From Limnohabitans sp. 2KL-17 (GTDB lineage: Bacteria > Pseudomonadota > Gammaproteobacteria > Burkholderiales > Burkholderiaceae_C), in NCBI RefSeq assembly GCF_003063415.1, contig NZ_NESK01000020.1, positions 17,955 through 81,954 on the forward strand: 64,000 nt of DNA. The letters run 5' to 3'. Made by a program: the position numbers and the translations under genes. This document shows positions 39,813-51,318 of the stretch, one piece after another. How positions within the stretch are numbered: position 1 is the stretch's first letter; every line of letters begins with the position of its first letter. The notes below the pieces were generated by a model that was given only the letters and a program-made list of their open reading frames with translations, was not told where the DNA came from and did not search any database.

Positions 39813-42665
39813 ATGAAACAGGCCTCCGCGGAACCCACCCCCCTCCCCAAAGCACCCCAGACCAGCAAGCACCGCGAAAAGCGCGACAGTGAACGCCCCT
39901 TGGCTGAAGACATCCGGCTGTTGGGCCGCATTCTTGGTGATGTAATCCGGGTGCAAGAAGGCCCCCAAGCCTACGAATTAGTCGAGCAAATTCGCAAATT
40001 GTCGGTGGCCTTTCGGCGCGATGCCGACCAGGAAGCCGACAAAGCGCTGAAAAAACTGCTCAAAAGCCTGCCTGGCGATCGGGCTGTCAGCGTGATCCGA
40101 GCCTTTACCTACTTCAGCCACCTGGCCAATCTGGCCGAAGACCGCCACCACATTCGCCGACGCGCCATCCACGAACGTGCAGGCCACACGCAAGAAGGCA
40201 GCATCGACGTCGCGCTGCAGCGCCTGCGTTGGGCGGGCATCACGCCACGCAACATCTCGGACATGCTGGCCAAAAGCTATGTCTCGCCCGTGCTCACGGC
40301 CCACCCCACCGAAGTGCAGCGCAAAAGCATCCTGGACGCAGAGCGTGACATTGCACACCTGCTGACCGAGCGCGACGCCATCAAGGCCCGCGCCGCTGCC
40401 GTGAACGCTGCCAAAGACGCCCTCACGCCCAAAGAACTGGCCAGCAACGAACTGCAAATGCGCGCCCGGGTGATGCAGCTGTGGCAAACGCGTTTGTTGC
40501 GCTTTACCAAGTTGACCGTCGCTGACGAAATTGAAAACGCCCTGAGCTACTACGAAGCCACCTTCTTGCGTGAAATTCCCAAGCTGTATGCCGAATTGGA
40601 GCAAGCCCTGCCCGGCCAGCGTGTCGCCAGTTTCTTGCGCATGGGCCAATGGATAGGCGGCGACCGCGATGGCAACCCCAACGTGACCGCGCAAACGCTG
40701 GAACACGCCCTGACCCGCCAAAGCGATGTCGCCCTGCGCCACTATCTTACCGAAGTGCATTTTTTAGGCAGCGAGTTATCGCTGTCGGCCATGCTGGTCC
40801 CCTTTGGCACCGACATGCTCGCCTTGGCCGCCCAATCGCCCGACACCAACGAACACCGGCTGGACGAGCCCTACCGCCGGGCTCTGACCGGCATCTATGC
40901 CCGACTGGCCGCCACCCTGAAAAACCTGACTGGAGGCGATGCAGCGCGCCACGCCGTGGCCCCGCAAAACCCTTACAGCAGCGCCGAAGAGTTACTGACC
41001 GATCTCCGCGTGATCGAAGCATCGCTGTGCAGCCACCACGCCGAAGCGCTCGCCGCCCAGCGCCTGCAACCACTGATCCGCGCTGTGGAAGTTTTTGGCT
41101 TCCACCTGGCCACGGTTGACCTGCGCCAAAGCTCGGACAAACACGAAGAAGTGGTGGCCGAGCTGCTGACCACCGCCCGTGTGGAAAAGCATTACAGCCA
41201 GCTTGACGAACACGCCAAGCAAGCCCTGTTGCTGGGTCTGCTGAACGACGCCCGTCCGCTGCGTGTCACGGGTGCCGACTACAGTGCCCACACCACATCG
41301 GAACTGGCCATTTTTGAAATGGCCCATCGCATGCTCGCCAACTTTGGCAAGGAGGCAATTCGCCACTACATCATCAGCCACACCGAAGCTGTGAGCGACT
41401 TGCTGGAAGTGCTGCTGCTGCTCAAAGAAGTGGGGCTTTTGCGGGGCACACTGGACAGCAAAGCGCACAACGACCTGATTGTGGTGCCCCTGTTCGAGAC
41501 CATCGAAGATCTGGCCCAGTCCGCGCGGATCATGCGTGACTTTTATGCCCTGCCTGGTGTGGCTGCGCTGGTTCAGCGCTCGGGCGGCGAGCAAGACATC
41601 ATGCTGGGCTATTCAGACAGCAACAAAGACGGTGGCATTTTCACCAGCAACTGGGAGCTCTACCGCGCCGAAATTGCCTTGGTGGAGCTGTTTGACAAAC
41701 TTCAAAAGAGCCACGGCATCACCCTGCGCATGTTCCATGGCCGCGGTGGCACCGTAGGGCGTGGCGGTGGCCCAAGCTACCAAGCCATCCTGGCGCAGCC
41801 GCCCGGCACCGTACGCGGCCAGATTCGCCTGACCGAACAAGGCGAAGTCATTGGCTCCAAATACGCCAACCCCGAAATCGGTCGCCGCAACCTCGAAACT
41901 TTGGTGGCCGCCACACTCGAAGCCACCCTGCTGCAGCCCACCAAGCCCGCCACGCGGGCTTTTCTGGAAGCTGCGGCCGAATTGTCCAAATTCAGCATGA
42001 GCGCCTACCGCGCACTGGTTTACGAAACACCCGGCTTTACCGACTACTTTTTTGGCGCCACCCCGCTCAAGGAGTTGGCGCAGCTGAACATCGGCTCACG
42101 ACCCGCATCGCGCAAAGCACTTGAGAAAATCGAAGACCTGCGCGCCATCCCCTGGGGATTCAGCTGGGGCCAATGCCGCCTGACCCTGCCCGGCTGGCTG
42201 GGCTTTGGCACAGCCGTGGCCGCATACCTTGACAAACCAGATGCAGCAGAACGCAAAGCGGCGCTGGCCCTTTTGCAAAAAATGTACCGCCAGTGGCCAT
42301 TTTTCCGCACCCTGCTGTCCAACATGGACATGGTAATGGCCAAGAGCGACCTCGCCCTGGCCTCGCGTTATGCCGAACTGGTCAGTGACGCCCGCCTGCG
42401 CAAAAAGATCTTTACCGCGATTGAGGCCGAATGGCACCGCACGGCCGACGCACTGACCCAGATCACGGGTGAAAAAAACCGACTGGCCAGCAACCCGGCG
42501 CTGGACCGATCCATTCGCCACCGCTTTCCCTACATCGACCCGCTGCACCACCTGCAGGTCGAGCTGATCCGCCGCTACCGGGCGGGCAAGGCCGACGAAC
42601 GGGTGCAACGCGGGATTCACATCTCGATCAACGGGATCGCTGCGGGATTACGAAATACGGGGTGA
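39813..42665 (+). CDS. ppc: Phosphoenolpyruvate carboxylase
   Basis: Ppc fixes bicarbonate onto PEP to give oxaloacetate, refilling the TCA cycle. The 950-residue product has the catalytic His (about 163) in [13 protein letters not shown] and the Gly-rich loop [19 protein letters not shown]. It ends with the invariant NTG that reaches the inhibitor site. Three earlier ATGs (from 39702) extend the frame by up to 37 residues of low similarity; I chose the ATG that gives family length. It is divergent from hemC, as often in Burkholderiales. Confidence 0.95.
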   Translation: MKQASAEPTPLPKAPQTSKHREKRDSERPLAEDIRLLGRILGDVIRVQEGPQAYELVEQIRKLSVAFRRDADQEADKALKKLLKSLPGDRAVSVIRAFTYFSHLANLAEDRHHIRRRAIHERAGHTQEGSIDVALQRLRWAGITPRNISDMLAKSYVSPVLTAHPTEVQRKSILDAERDIAHLLTERDAIKARAAAVNAAKDALTPKELASNELQMRARVMQLWQTRLLRFTKLTVADEIENALSYYEATFLREIPKLYAELEQALPGQRVASFLRMGQWIGGDRDGNPNVTAQTLEHALTRQSDVALRHYLTEVHFLGSELSLSAMLVPFGTDMLALAAQSPDTNEHRLDEPYRRALTGIYARLAATLKNLTGGDAARHAVAPQNPYSSAEELLTDLRVIEASLCSHHAEALAAQRLQPLIRAVEVFGFHLATVDLRQSSDKHEEVVAELLTTARVEKHYSQLDEHAKQALLLGLLNDARPLRVTGADYSAHTTSELAIFEMAHRMLANFGKEAIRHYIISHTEAVSDLLEVLLLLKEVGLLRGTLDSKAHNDLIVVPLFETIEDLAQSARIMRDFYALPGVAALVQRSGGEQDIMLGYSDSNKDGGIFTSNWELYRAEIALVELFDKLQKSHGITLRMFHGRGGTVGRGGGPSYQAILAQPPGTVRGQIRLTEQGEVIGSKYANPEIGRRNLETLVAATLEATLLQPTKPATRAFLEAAAELSKFSMSAYRALVYETPGFTDYFFGATPLKELAQLNIGSRPASRKALEKIEDLRAIPWGFSWGQCRLTLPGWLGFGTAVAAYLDKPDAAERKAALALLQKMYRQWPFFRTLLSNMDMVMAKSDLALASRYAELVSDARLRKKIFTAIEAEWHRTADALTQITGEKNRLASNPALDRSIRHRFPYIDPLHHLQVELIRRYRAGKADERVQRGIHISINGIAAGLRNTG

Positions 42666-42762
42666 GCGCATTTACCCAAGGCATTCCCGAGCTGAACAGC
42701 ACAGACTGGGGAACCAGGCCCTGGGTCTGGCGTCCTGTGAAGCCCGATAAAATCTCAGACCT

Positions 42763-44211
<1,449 letters not shown>

Positions 44212-44227
44212 CCGCTCAAGCATGCCG

Positions 44228-44243
44228 TTTGATGCGGATCAAA
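44228..44243. promoter_or_regulatory. Perfect FNR/ANR-type box
   Basis: TTTGATGCGGATCAAA contains the exact consensus TTGAT-N4-ATCAA (44229-44242), a 12-base perfect inverted repeat in its arms. It lies 17 bp after argH and is centred about 59 bp before the ABC1 kinase ATG. With the centre at the usual -41.5, transcription would begin near 44277; no good -10 is visible there, so the activation geometry is not proven. Confidence 0.6.
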
Positions 44244-44294
44244 CGCCTGTCATTTGATGAACCTGCGGGATGCAAACCCGCCTAGCATCCTCAG

Positions 44295-45989
44295 ATGCTG
44301 ATCGAAACGCTGGGCGCAGCCCGTGACTTGGGGCGTCTGAACACGATTTTGGGGGTACTCACCCGCCATGGCTTTGGCGACACTGTGCGGCGCCTGGGTT
44401 TGACCGATGCACTGGCCCGGGCCGGCCATGCGCTGAATTGGGAACATGCAGCCGACTTGGCCAGGCTGCCGCCCCCGGTTCAGGTTCGGCTGGCTCTCGA
44501 AGAGCTGGGACCCACCTTCGTCAAGCTCGGGCAAATACTGGCAGGTCGGGCCGACTTGTTCAGCCCCGAATGGATTGCCGAATTCGAAAAACTTCACAGC
44601 GGTGTACCGGCCGTGCCCCTGGACGACTTGCGGCCTCAACTGGTGGAAGACCTGGGCGCCCAACCTGAGGCCATATTCAAGCACTTTGACACCACGCCTT
44701 TGGCTGCGGCATCCATCGCCCAGGTGCACAGCGCCCAGTTACAAGACGGCACCGATGTCATCGTCAAAATTCGCCGACCCGGCATCACCGAGATCATTGC
44801 CGCAGATCTGCGTTGGCTGGAAAAGCTGGCGGTGGTGGCCGAGGCGCAACTGCCTTGGCTCAAGCCCTACAGACCCCAACAACTGGTGCGCGAATTGGCC
44901 AGGTCTTTGAAACGCGAGCTCGACTTGGCCAACGAGTGCCGCAACGCTGAACGCATCGCAACCAATTTGGCGCAGTTGCCGTGGATCGTCATTCCACGCG
45001 TGCATTGGGCTTTCACGCGCGAACGCATCAATGTGCAAGACCGCATCTTCGGCATTGCAGGGCAACAGCTTCACTTGCTGGACAACAACGGTTATGACCG
45101 GAAACTGCTGGCGCAACGTGGTGCAAACGCGGTCCTGAAAATGATCGTGGACGATGGATTTTTCCATGCCGATCCGCACCCTGGCAATGTTTTTTACCTG
45201 CCTGGAAACGCCATCGCCTTCATCGACTTCGGCATGGTTGGGCGCTTGTCCAAGCGTCGCAGGGAGGATTTACTCAACCTGTTGCTGGGCCTGGTCGAGC
45301 GCAACCCACAGGCCGTCGCAGACGTGCTGCTGGATTGGACGGGCGACGAGCCTGGACTCCACATCGACCAACTGGAGGGCGAAATCGAGGCATTTGTCGA
45401 CCAATACCACGGCGTGCCCTTGGCCCAACTGAGTCTGGGCCAAATGCTGGGCGATGTCACCACCATCCTGCGCGAACACCACCTGGCTTTGCCCAGCGAT
45501 CTGGCGCTTTTGATCAAGGCTTTCATCACGCTCGAAGGCATGGGCCGCAGCCTGGACCCTGGCTTTCACATGACGGCAGAGGCACTGCCCTTGCTGCGCA
45601 GAGTACTGCGCGCACGCTACAAGCCCAAAGCACTTGCACAGCGCGCCTGGCAAGCGCTGCGGCGCAGCGTCGGCCTGATCGAACAACTGCCGCGAGATTT
45701 GTCCCGACTGCTGCGCAATGCGCGCCGTGGACAGTTGCATATCGGCCTGGAACTGACACACCTCAAGCGGGTTGGCAACCAGCTCAACCAAGCGGCCAAC
45801 CGCATGGCCATGGCACTGGTGATTGCAGCACTGGTCATCGGCTCATCCATTGTGATGACGGTGCAAGGTGGGCCAACACTTTGGGGCTTGCCCGCCTTTG
45901 GTTTTATCGGATTTTGCGGTGCGGTTCTTGGCGGTTTGTGGCTGGTGCGCGCCATTTGGAACAGCAACCATGACAGCAATGACCACTGA
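44295..45989 (+). CDS. ABC1/AarF/UbiB family atypical kinase
   Basis: The UbiB family are atypical kinases/ATPases tied to ubiquinone synthesis. The 564-residue product has the KxGQ motif in FVKLGQILAGRADLF. The Ala-rich nucleotide loop AAASIAQVH is followed by the lysine in VIVKIRRPG, then DPHPGN and IDFGM for metal binding. Two C-terminal membrane segments (about 508-528 and 533-552) anchor it. It is not next to ubiE/ubiJ, where the canonical ubiB usually lies, so it may be a paralogue. An FNR-type box is upstream. Confidence 0.85.
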   Translation: MLIETLGAARDLGRLNTILGVLTRHGFGDTVRRLGLTDALARAGHALNWEHAADLARLPPPVQVRLALEELGPTFVKLGQILAGRADLFSPEWIAEFEKLHSGVPAVPLDDLRPQLVEDLGAQPEAIFKHFDTTPLAAASIAQVHSAQLQDGTDVIVKIRRPGITEIIAADLRWLEKLAVVAEAQLPWLKPYRPQQLVRELARSLKRELDLANECRNAERIATNLAQLPWIVIPRVHWAFTRERINVQDRIFGIAGQQLHLLDNNGYDRKLLAQRGANAVLKMIVDDGFFHADPHPGNVFYLPGNAIAFIDFGMVGRLSKRRREDLLNLLLGLVERNPQAVADVLLDWTGDEPGLHIDQLEGEIEAFVDQYHGVPLAQLSLGQMLGDVTTILREHHLALPSDLALLIKAFITLEGMGRSLDPGFHMTAEALPLLRRVLRARYKPKALAQRAWQALRRSVGLIEQLPRDLSRLLRNARRGQLHIGLELTHLKRVGNQLNQAANRMAMALVIAALVIGSSIVMTVQGGPTLWGLPAFGFIGFCGAVLGGLWLVRAIWNSNHDSNDH

Positions 45990-46132
45990 GACACAGGACG
46001 AGCAACTTTTTGGGTGATGCCACGCACAGACCCTGGCACTTCAACAAGCAAGACTGGACATTTCGACGCGACAAAACACAAACCACATCTCTCGGGTTGA
46101 AAAGGCAGATGAGGACACAAGGAGACACCACC

Positions 46133-46975
46133 ATGCAGTTCCAGACCCACTCATCTCTTCTTGAAAATCTAACGGGGGTTCCACGCACCTTGCTGGTGCC
46201 ACTGGCTGCTCGCGCGCATGGTGGCGCAGCGTTTCCAGCACTGGACCCTCATGACCGATACGCCCAGGAGCTGCTTTCTGCCATCGGTGCGGAGGCGCAA
46301 GCGTCCATCAACGATGTCCCCACGGTGGTGAATGTGCTGTGGCGTACCGGCTTGATCAAAGCCATTGGCAGAGACTTTTTCAACCGCTTCCCCCACAGTG
46401 CGGGCATCAATCTGGGCGCGGGTCTGGCCCATTATTTCCAATGGCTGGGCAACGGCAAAAACGAATGGCTGGACGTTGACCTAAAGCCGGTGATTGACTT
46501 GCGCCAGTCTTTCATTTCCGAGACGTCTTTGAACTGCTGTAACCAGGCCATGGACATCACCCAACCAGGCTGGTGGAACCGTTTGTCAGTGTGCGACGGC
46601 GATCACAGTCACCCGATGTTGGTGGTCTGTGAAGGCGTGTTGATGTATTTGCAACCCCACCAGGTGAAAAGCATCATCCAGGAAATCGGCGAGAACGCCC
46701 CCGAAGGCACAGAGCTGCTGTTGGATTTCGTATCGCCTCTGGCCATCGGGCCAAGCCCATTGCTGGTGCACCCTGAAGAACCCAATGCGCCCTTCGTTTG
46801 GGGTGCGCACAACGGCCAGGAAATTGCCCAATTGCACCCGCGACTGGAGTTGCTCACGCAGCACAGCGTTTCAGAAGCCTATGGCATGGGCGCAACGTGG
46901 GCAGAAATGTACTGGCAAGTGTTCACGGGTGGCCCGATTTATGGCATGGCACACCTGAGGGTGTCTGAGCCCTGA
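46133..46975 (+). CDS. LCM-family class I SAM-dependent methyltransferase
   Basis: The 280-residue product fits the leucine carboxyl methyltransferase/PPM1 family (COG3315 type), whose bacterial members methylate carboxyl or hydroxyl groups of small molecules. It has the glycine loop INLGAGLAHYFQWL, the acidic DVDLKPVIDLRQSF, and VVCEGVLMYLQPHQV. I chose the ATG with AAGGAG ten bases upstream. The substrate is not evident. It lies between the ABC1 kinase and the hemerythrin on one strand. Confidence 0.8.
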   Translation: MQFQTHSSLLENLTGVPRTLLVPLAARAHGGAAFPALDPHDRYAQELLSAIGAEAQASINDVPTVVNVLWRTGLIKAIGRDFFNRFPHSAGINLGAGLAHYFQWLGNGKNEWLDVDLKPVIDLRQSFISETSLNCCNQAMDITQPGWWNRLSVCDGDHSHPMLVVCEGVLMYLQPHQVKSIIQEIGENAPEGTELLLDFVSPLAIGPSPLLVHPEEPNAPFVWGAHNGQEIAQLHPRLELLTQHSVSEAYGMGATWAEMYWQVFTGGPIYGMAHLRVSEP

Positions 46976-47092
46976 GGCCAAACATCAGCTTTGGCTGTCC
47001 ACAAAAAATCAAGACGTCTTGTGGTCATGACTTCCACGATAATTGGCTGTGACCCTGCCGATTTCATACCTCTTTTTGCTTTCTTCAAAAAC

Positions 47093-47587
47093 ATGCCTAC
47101 CACCGCCACAGCCACTCCTGACCTGATGCCCTGGACCGAATCGCTGAACACCGGTGATGCGCGCATGGATGAAACGCACCACGAATTTGTGGAGATGATC
47201 AACAAGATTTTGGCCACCCCCGAAGACCAGCAGTTGCCGGTTTACAAAGCATTTTTGGACCACACCGTGGCGCACTTTGCGCAAGAAGAGCGCTGGATGC
47301 TGGCCACAGGTTTCTCTGCGGACAACTGCCACGCCGAACACCACGCCACCATATTGGAAACCATGCGTGCGGTGGAAGCCCATTACCTGGACACCGACAC
47401 ACAGATCATCACCCGGTTGGCTGAAGCGTTGGCAGAGTGGTTTCCAGGCCACTCGGCCAGCATGGACGCAGGCTTGGCAGCGCACTTGAAGTCGGTGGGC
47501 TTTGACAGCGTGACCGAAACCCTGGCCGACCCCTCGGCCATCAAGAACGTGACCATGTCAGGTTGCGGCAGCGTCAGCTGCAGCTAA
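47093..47587 (+). CDS. Bacteriohemerythrin
   Basis: This di-iron protein binds or senses oxygen. The 164-residue product carries all seven ligands: His30, His61-x3-Glu65, His80-x3-His84, and His120-x4-Asp125. A C-terminal tail GCGSVSCS adds two cysteines beyond the four-helix fold. I chose the ATG giving MPTTATATPD; two earlier in-frame starts (from 46991) add a doubtful leader. It ends close to the convergent TctC gene. Its role near an FNR box is discussed as a finding. Confidence 0.88.
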   Translation: MPTTATATPDLMPWTESLNTGDARMDETHHEFVEMINKILATPEDQQLPVYKAFLDHTVAHFAQEERWMLATGFSADNCHAEHHATILETMRAVEAHYLDTDTQIITRLAEALAEWFPGHSASMDAGLAAHLKSVGFDSVTETLADPSAIKNVTMSGCGSVSCS

Positions 47588-47678
47588 ACCCTCTTCAGTT
47601 GGTCCTCCAAGCCTGGCAGCTTGAAGGGTCCATTGGGAAACAGGTCTAAACGCGGGCTCAGTGCAGCCCACGCGATGG

Positions 47679-48659
47679 TCACTCCACCGTGATTTTTTCG
47701 TCCTTGACGATTTTGGCCATCGCTGGAATTTCTGAACGCATCCATTGGCCAAACTGGTCGGGTGTCATGCCCGAAGGTTCAGCGCCCAAGGCAGTCAATC
47801 GCTCTTTGATTTCTGGCAAGGCGGCAATGCGTTGAACCTCGGCATTCAGCTTGTCAACGACCGCCTTGGGTGTGCCCGCTGGGGCCAGTAAGCCCTGAAA
47901 ACTGCCCGTCAAAAAGCCAGGCAGGCTCTCGGCCACGGTCGGCGTACCGGGCATTTGCGCGTTGCGTTGGGTGCTCGAGATGGCGATCAGTTTGATCTTG
48001 CCCGCCTTGACGTGCGGATAGGTGGCCACCATGCCATTGAACATGACGTCCACTTGACCACCGATCAAATCGGTGATGGCTTGTGCGCCACCTTTGTAAG
48101 GCACATAGCCCCACTCTATGCCGTTGCGCTGCGCGTACATGACGCCCGCCAGATGCGAGGCACTGCCCATGCCTGCAGCCACGGCGTAATTGAGCTTGCC
48201 CTTTTGCGCCTTGGCGTAGGCCACCAATTCGGCAGGGGTGTTGGCGGGCACTTTGGTGCTGACCGCCAGCAAATGGGGTGAATACGCCACCATTGCCACG
48301 GGCGCAAAGTCTTTCTCGACATTGAAGGGCAGCTTGAACAATGCGGGGCTGATCACCAGATTGCCCACATCCATCAGCACCAGGGTATGGCCGTCAGCGG
48401 GAGATTTGGCGACCAGATCAGCGCCCAGGTTGCCACTGGAGCCAGGACGGTTTTCCACCACCACCGCCTGCCCCCAACTCTCGGTGATTTTTTGGCCAAA
48501 AATTCGGGCCAAGACATCAGAGGTGCCACCCGCTGGGAAAGGAACCACAATTTTGATGGGTTTGGACGGGAAATTGACTGGCGCGGTTTGCGCCTGCGCG
48601 GATGAACCCAAAGCCAACAAGGTGGAAGCGACCAAGGCGGTCAAGGATGTTTTGAACAT
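47679..48659 (-). CDS. TctC-type (Bug) substrate-binding protein
   Basis: Bug proteins are periplasmic receptors of tripartite tricarboxylate transporters, greatly expanded in Burkholderiales. The 326-residue product has a signal peptide (about 1-23, cleavage after AQA). PIKIVVPFPAGGTSDVLAR and the later YVPYKGGAQAITDLIGG are typical. No tctA/tctB membrane genes are nearby, so it is an orphan receptor. It is the last gene of the minus-strand sugar-acid arm, suggesting an aldarate or uronate ligand; that is inference. Confidence 0.9.
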   Translation of the reverse strand: MFKTSLTALVASTLLALGSSAQAQTAPVNFPSKPIKIVVPFPAGGTSDVLARIFGQKITESWGQAVVVENRPGSSGNLGADLVAKSPADGHTLVLMDVGNLVISPALFKLPFNVEKDFAPVAMVAYSPHLLAVSTKVPANTPAELVAYAKAQKGKLNYAVAAGMGSASHLAGVMYAQRNGIEWGYVPYKGGAQAITDLIGGQVDVMFNGMVATYPHVKAGKIKLIAISSTQRNAQMPGTPTVAESLPGFLTGSFQGLLAPAGTPKAVVDKLNAEVQRIAALPEIKERLTALGAEPSGMTPDQFGQWMRSEIPAMAKIVKDEKITVE

Positions 48660-48737
48660 GTTGTGAGTCCTTCAAAGGGTTAAGGTGTTGCGAGTTGGGC
48701 AAATGGGGTGAGCGAAGAGGGATTGAATGCGAGGGCA

Positions 48738-49715
48738 TTACTGCGGCTGAATGCCCGCGGTCTTGATGACTTTGCTCCAGGTGTCGATCTCGTCTTTGAC
48801 AAACTGCGTGTAGGGCTTGCTGCCCAGCGCGGGCACCACAAAACCCACCGACGTCAGCCGCTGGCGCACCGCATCGGACTGCAGCACCTGAACCATGGCC
48901 GACTCCAATTTATCAACAATGGGCTGAGGCGTGCCCTTGGCCACCGACAAGCCTGACCAGGACAAAGCATGAAAATTCTTGTAGCCCGACTCGGCCACTG
49001 TGGGCACATCGGGGTAAAGCGCATTGCGTTGCAAACTGCTCACGGCAATGGGGCGAATCTTGCCGGCCTTGATGTGGGGCAAAGCCGCATCCTGGTTGAT
49101 GAAGATCATGGGCACGGTTCCGGCCAGCAGGTCATTCAAGAGGGGGCCACCACCTCGGTAGGGGATACCCGTCAAAAAGATGCCCGTGGTCTGCTTGAAC
49201 AACTCCATGGCCATGTGGCCCGATGCCGCATGGGTGAAGCCATAGTCCAGTTTGCCCGGATTTTTCTTGGCGTAGTCCACGATGTCCTTGACCGTCTTGA
49301 AGGGCATGGAGGGGTGCACCACCAGCACATTGGGGCCCGAGTGCATTTGGGTCAGGTGCACCAGATCCGTCATCGAGTTGTACTTGAGCTTGGGGTCCAG
49401 GCCATGGGCCACCGCGTTTTGTCCCACCCCGCTTTGAATCAAGGTGTACCCGTCGGCCGGCATTTTGATGGCGCGATCGGTGCCCACAATGCCGCCTGCG
49501 CCCCCGATGTTGTCCACCACCACGGGCTGTTTGAGCAGTTTGCCCAACTCTTCGGCCATGATGCGCCCCATCACATCACTGGTGCCGCCAGGCGGAAAAG
49601 GCACCACCAGCTTGATAGGACGGTTGGGGTAATCGCTTTGTCCGAACACAGGCTTCAAAGCCAGGCCCACACTCGCCAAAAGAACAGTCTTCAATAAATG
49701 CCGTTTAAAGCTCAT
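48738..49715 (-). CDS. TctC-type (Bug) substrate-binding protein
   Basis: This second Bug receptor has 325 residues. It has a signal peptide (about 1-21, ending KPVFGQ), then RPIKLVVPFPPGGTSDVMGR and IPYRGGGPLLNDLLAG. It is clearly related to the gene 78 bp downstream but diverged, so an old duplication or separate acquisition is likely. The ATG has GAGGAG upstream; the frame extends further but lacks a start signal. It lies 28 bp after garD. Confidence 0.9.
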   Translation of the reverse strand: MSFKRHLLKTVLLASVGLALKPVFGQSDYPNRPIKLVVPFPPGGTSDVMGRIMAEELGKLLKQPVVVDNIGGAGGIVGTDRAIKMPADGYTLIQSGVGQNAVAHGLDPKLKYNSMTDLVHLTQMHSGPNVLVVHPSMPFKTVKDIVDYAKKNPGKLDYGFTHAASGHMAMELFKQTTGIFLTGIPYRGGGPLLNDLLAGTVPMIFINQDAALPHIKAGKIRPIAVSSLQRNALYPDVPTVAESGYKNFHALSWSGLSVAKGTPQPIVDKLESAMVQVLQSDAVRQRLTSVGFVVPALGSKPYTQFVKDEIDTWSKVIKTAGIQPQ

Positions 49716-49743
49716 GTTGTCTCCTCGTTTTAAATCGTCAGAT

Positions 49744-51318
49744 TCAGGTGATGGGTGCAGGGTTGAAAAGCACCAACGCGTTGTGCAACTTCCAGCGCTC
49801 GGCCCATGTCTGACGACCACTGGCTACATCAAGCAACAAGCGAAACAGTTCCCAGCCCGCCTCATCAATGGTGAGTTCGCCATCTGCAATGCGTCCGGCA
49901 TTCATGTCCATCAGGTCATGCCACCGCTGGGCCAGTTCGCTGCGCGTGGCCACCTTGATGACAGGGCATTCAGCCAGCCCATAGGGCGTGCCGCGGCCGG
50001 TGGTGAACACATGCAGGTTCATGCCTGCCGCCAGTTGCAAAGTGCCGCAGATGAAGTCACTGGCAGGCGTGGCCGCAAACACCAGCCCTTTTTGATCTGG
50101 CCGAAGTTTTTCGCCAGGTGACAGCACATGGGCAATGGCCGACGAGCCACTTTTGATGATCGAGCCCATGGCTTTTTCTGCGATATTGGACAAGCCCCCC
50201 GCCTTGTTGCCCGGCGTGGTGTTGGCGCTGCGGTCCACCCGGCCTCGCTCCAAATAATGGTCATACCAACCCAGCTCGCGCACGATGGCTTCGGCCACCT
50301 CGGGCGTCGCCGCACGGGAAGTCAATTGCTCCACGGCATCGCGCACCTCGGTGTTTTCAGAAAACATCACAGTGCCGCCCGCGCGCACGATCAAATCGGC
50401 CATGTACCCCACGGCCGGGTTGGCCGTGACACCAGAAAATGCGTCGCTGCCACCGCATTGCACGCCCACCACCAGTTCGCTGGCGGGCACCGTCTGGCGT
50501 TGGCGTGCATTCAGTCGCTCCAAGTGCGGGCGGGCACTTTGCACAATGTCATCCAGCATCGACATGAAACCCACATGCTGCGCGTCTTGCAAACACACGG
50601 TGTGCGGTCCTGCAAGGGGTGCACGCTGGTCAGCAATCGGAAAACTGCCGGGTGGCAACAAACGCTCGGGTTGCAATTTTTCGCAACCCAAGCTGACCAC
50701 CATGACCTCTCCACCAAAATTGGGGTTCAGGCTGATATGACGCAGCGTGCGGATCGGGATGATCGCATCGGGTGCATCAATGGCCACTCCGCAGCCATAG
50801 CTGTGCTCCAGGCCCACCACGTCGTCCACTTGCGGATACAGCGGCAACAACTCTGACTTGATTAGGCTAACAGCGTGCGCCACCACTCCCGCCACGCATT
50901 GCACCGTGGTGGTGATGGCGAGAATATTGCGGGTACCGACCGACCCATCGGCATTGCGATAGCCCTGAAAGGTGTAACCCGCCAGTGGGGCTTGAACGGG
51001 CGCAGGCACGGTCGCCATGGGCAGGTTTTGCAACTCACGCGCAGGGGGCATTTGCAGCAACCGCTCTTGCACCCAGCAGCCTGCTGGCAAGTCTTGCAAA
51101 GCATGGCCAATCGGCACGTTGTAACGCCGCACTACGTCGCCTTGGTGCAAAGGGACCAGCGTCACTTTGTGGCCTTGTGGCACTCTGTCGCGCAGCACCA
51201 AACCACCCTCAATCGTGGTGCCCGCACGCAGCCCACCATCGTTGACCACAATGGCCACGTTGTCCAAAGGGTGCATGCGCAGCACGCGTGGCTGCAAGGC
51301 GGTTGTTGATTCGGTCAT
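49744..51318 (-). CDS. garD: Galactarate dehydratase
   Basis: GarD (UxaA/GarD family) dehydrates galactarate to 5-keto-4-deoxyglucarate. The 524-residue product equals the E. coli GarD length. It has an N-terminal SAF-like domain (about 15-100), then [20 protein letters not shown], and the cysteine-rich [17 protein letters not shown], typical iron-dependent dehydratase segments. ATG at 51318 overlaps the lactonase stop (ATGA), coupling the two steps. Altronate dehydratase UxaA is the main alternative, but the GarL/GarR/Udh neighbours and length favour galactarate. Confidence 0.88.
   Translation of the reverse strand: MTESTTALQPRVLRMHPLDNVAIVVNDGGLRAGTTIEGGLVLRDRVPQGHKVTLVPLHQGDVVRRYNVPIGHALQDLPAGCWVQERLLQMPPARELQNLPMATVPAPVQAPLAGYTFQGYRNADGSVGTRNILAITTTVQCVAGVVAHAVSLIKSELLPLYPQVDDVVGLEHSYGCGVAIDAPDAIIPIRTLRHISLNPNFGGEVMVVSLGCEKLQPERLLPPGSFPIADQRAPLAGPHTVCLQDAQHVGFMSMLDDIVQSARPHLERLNARQRQTVPASELVVGVQCGGSDAFSGVTANPAVGYMADLIVRAGGTVMFSENTEVRDAVEQLTSRAATPEVAEAIVRELGWYDHYLERGRVDRSANTTPGNKAGGLSNIAEKAMGSIIKSGSSAIAHVLSPGEKLRPDQKGLVFAATPASDFICGTLQLAAGMNLHVFTTGRGTPYGLAECPVIKVATRSELAQRWHDLMDMNAGRIADGELTIDEAGWELFRLLLDVASGRQTWAERWKLHNALVLFNPAPIT

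Noticed and set aside
47651..47674. Hairpin between hemerythrin and the TctC gene as a shared terminator
   Set aside because: GGGCT/AGCCC pairs with a bulge, but there is no T-run on either strand.
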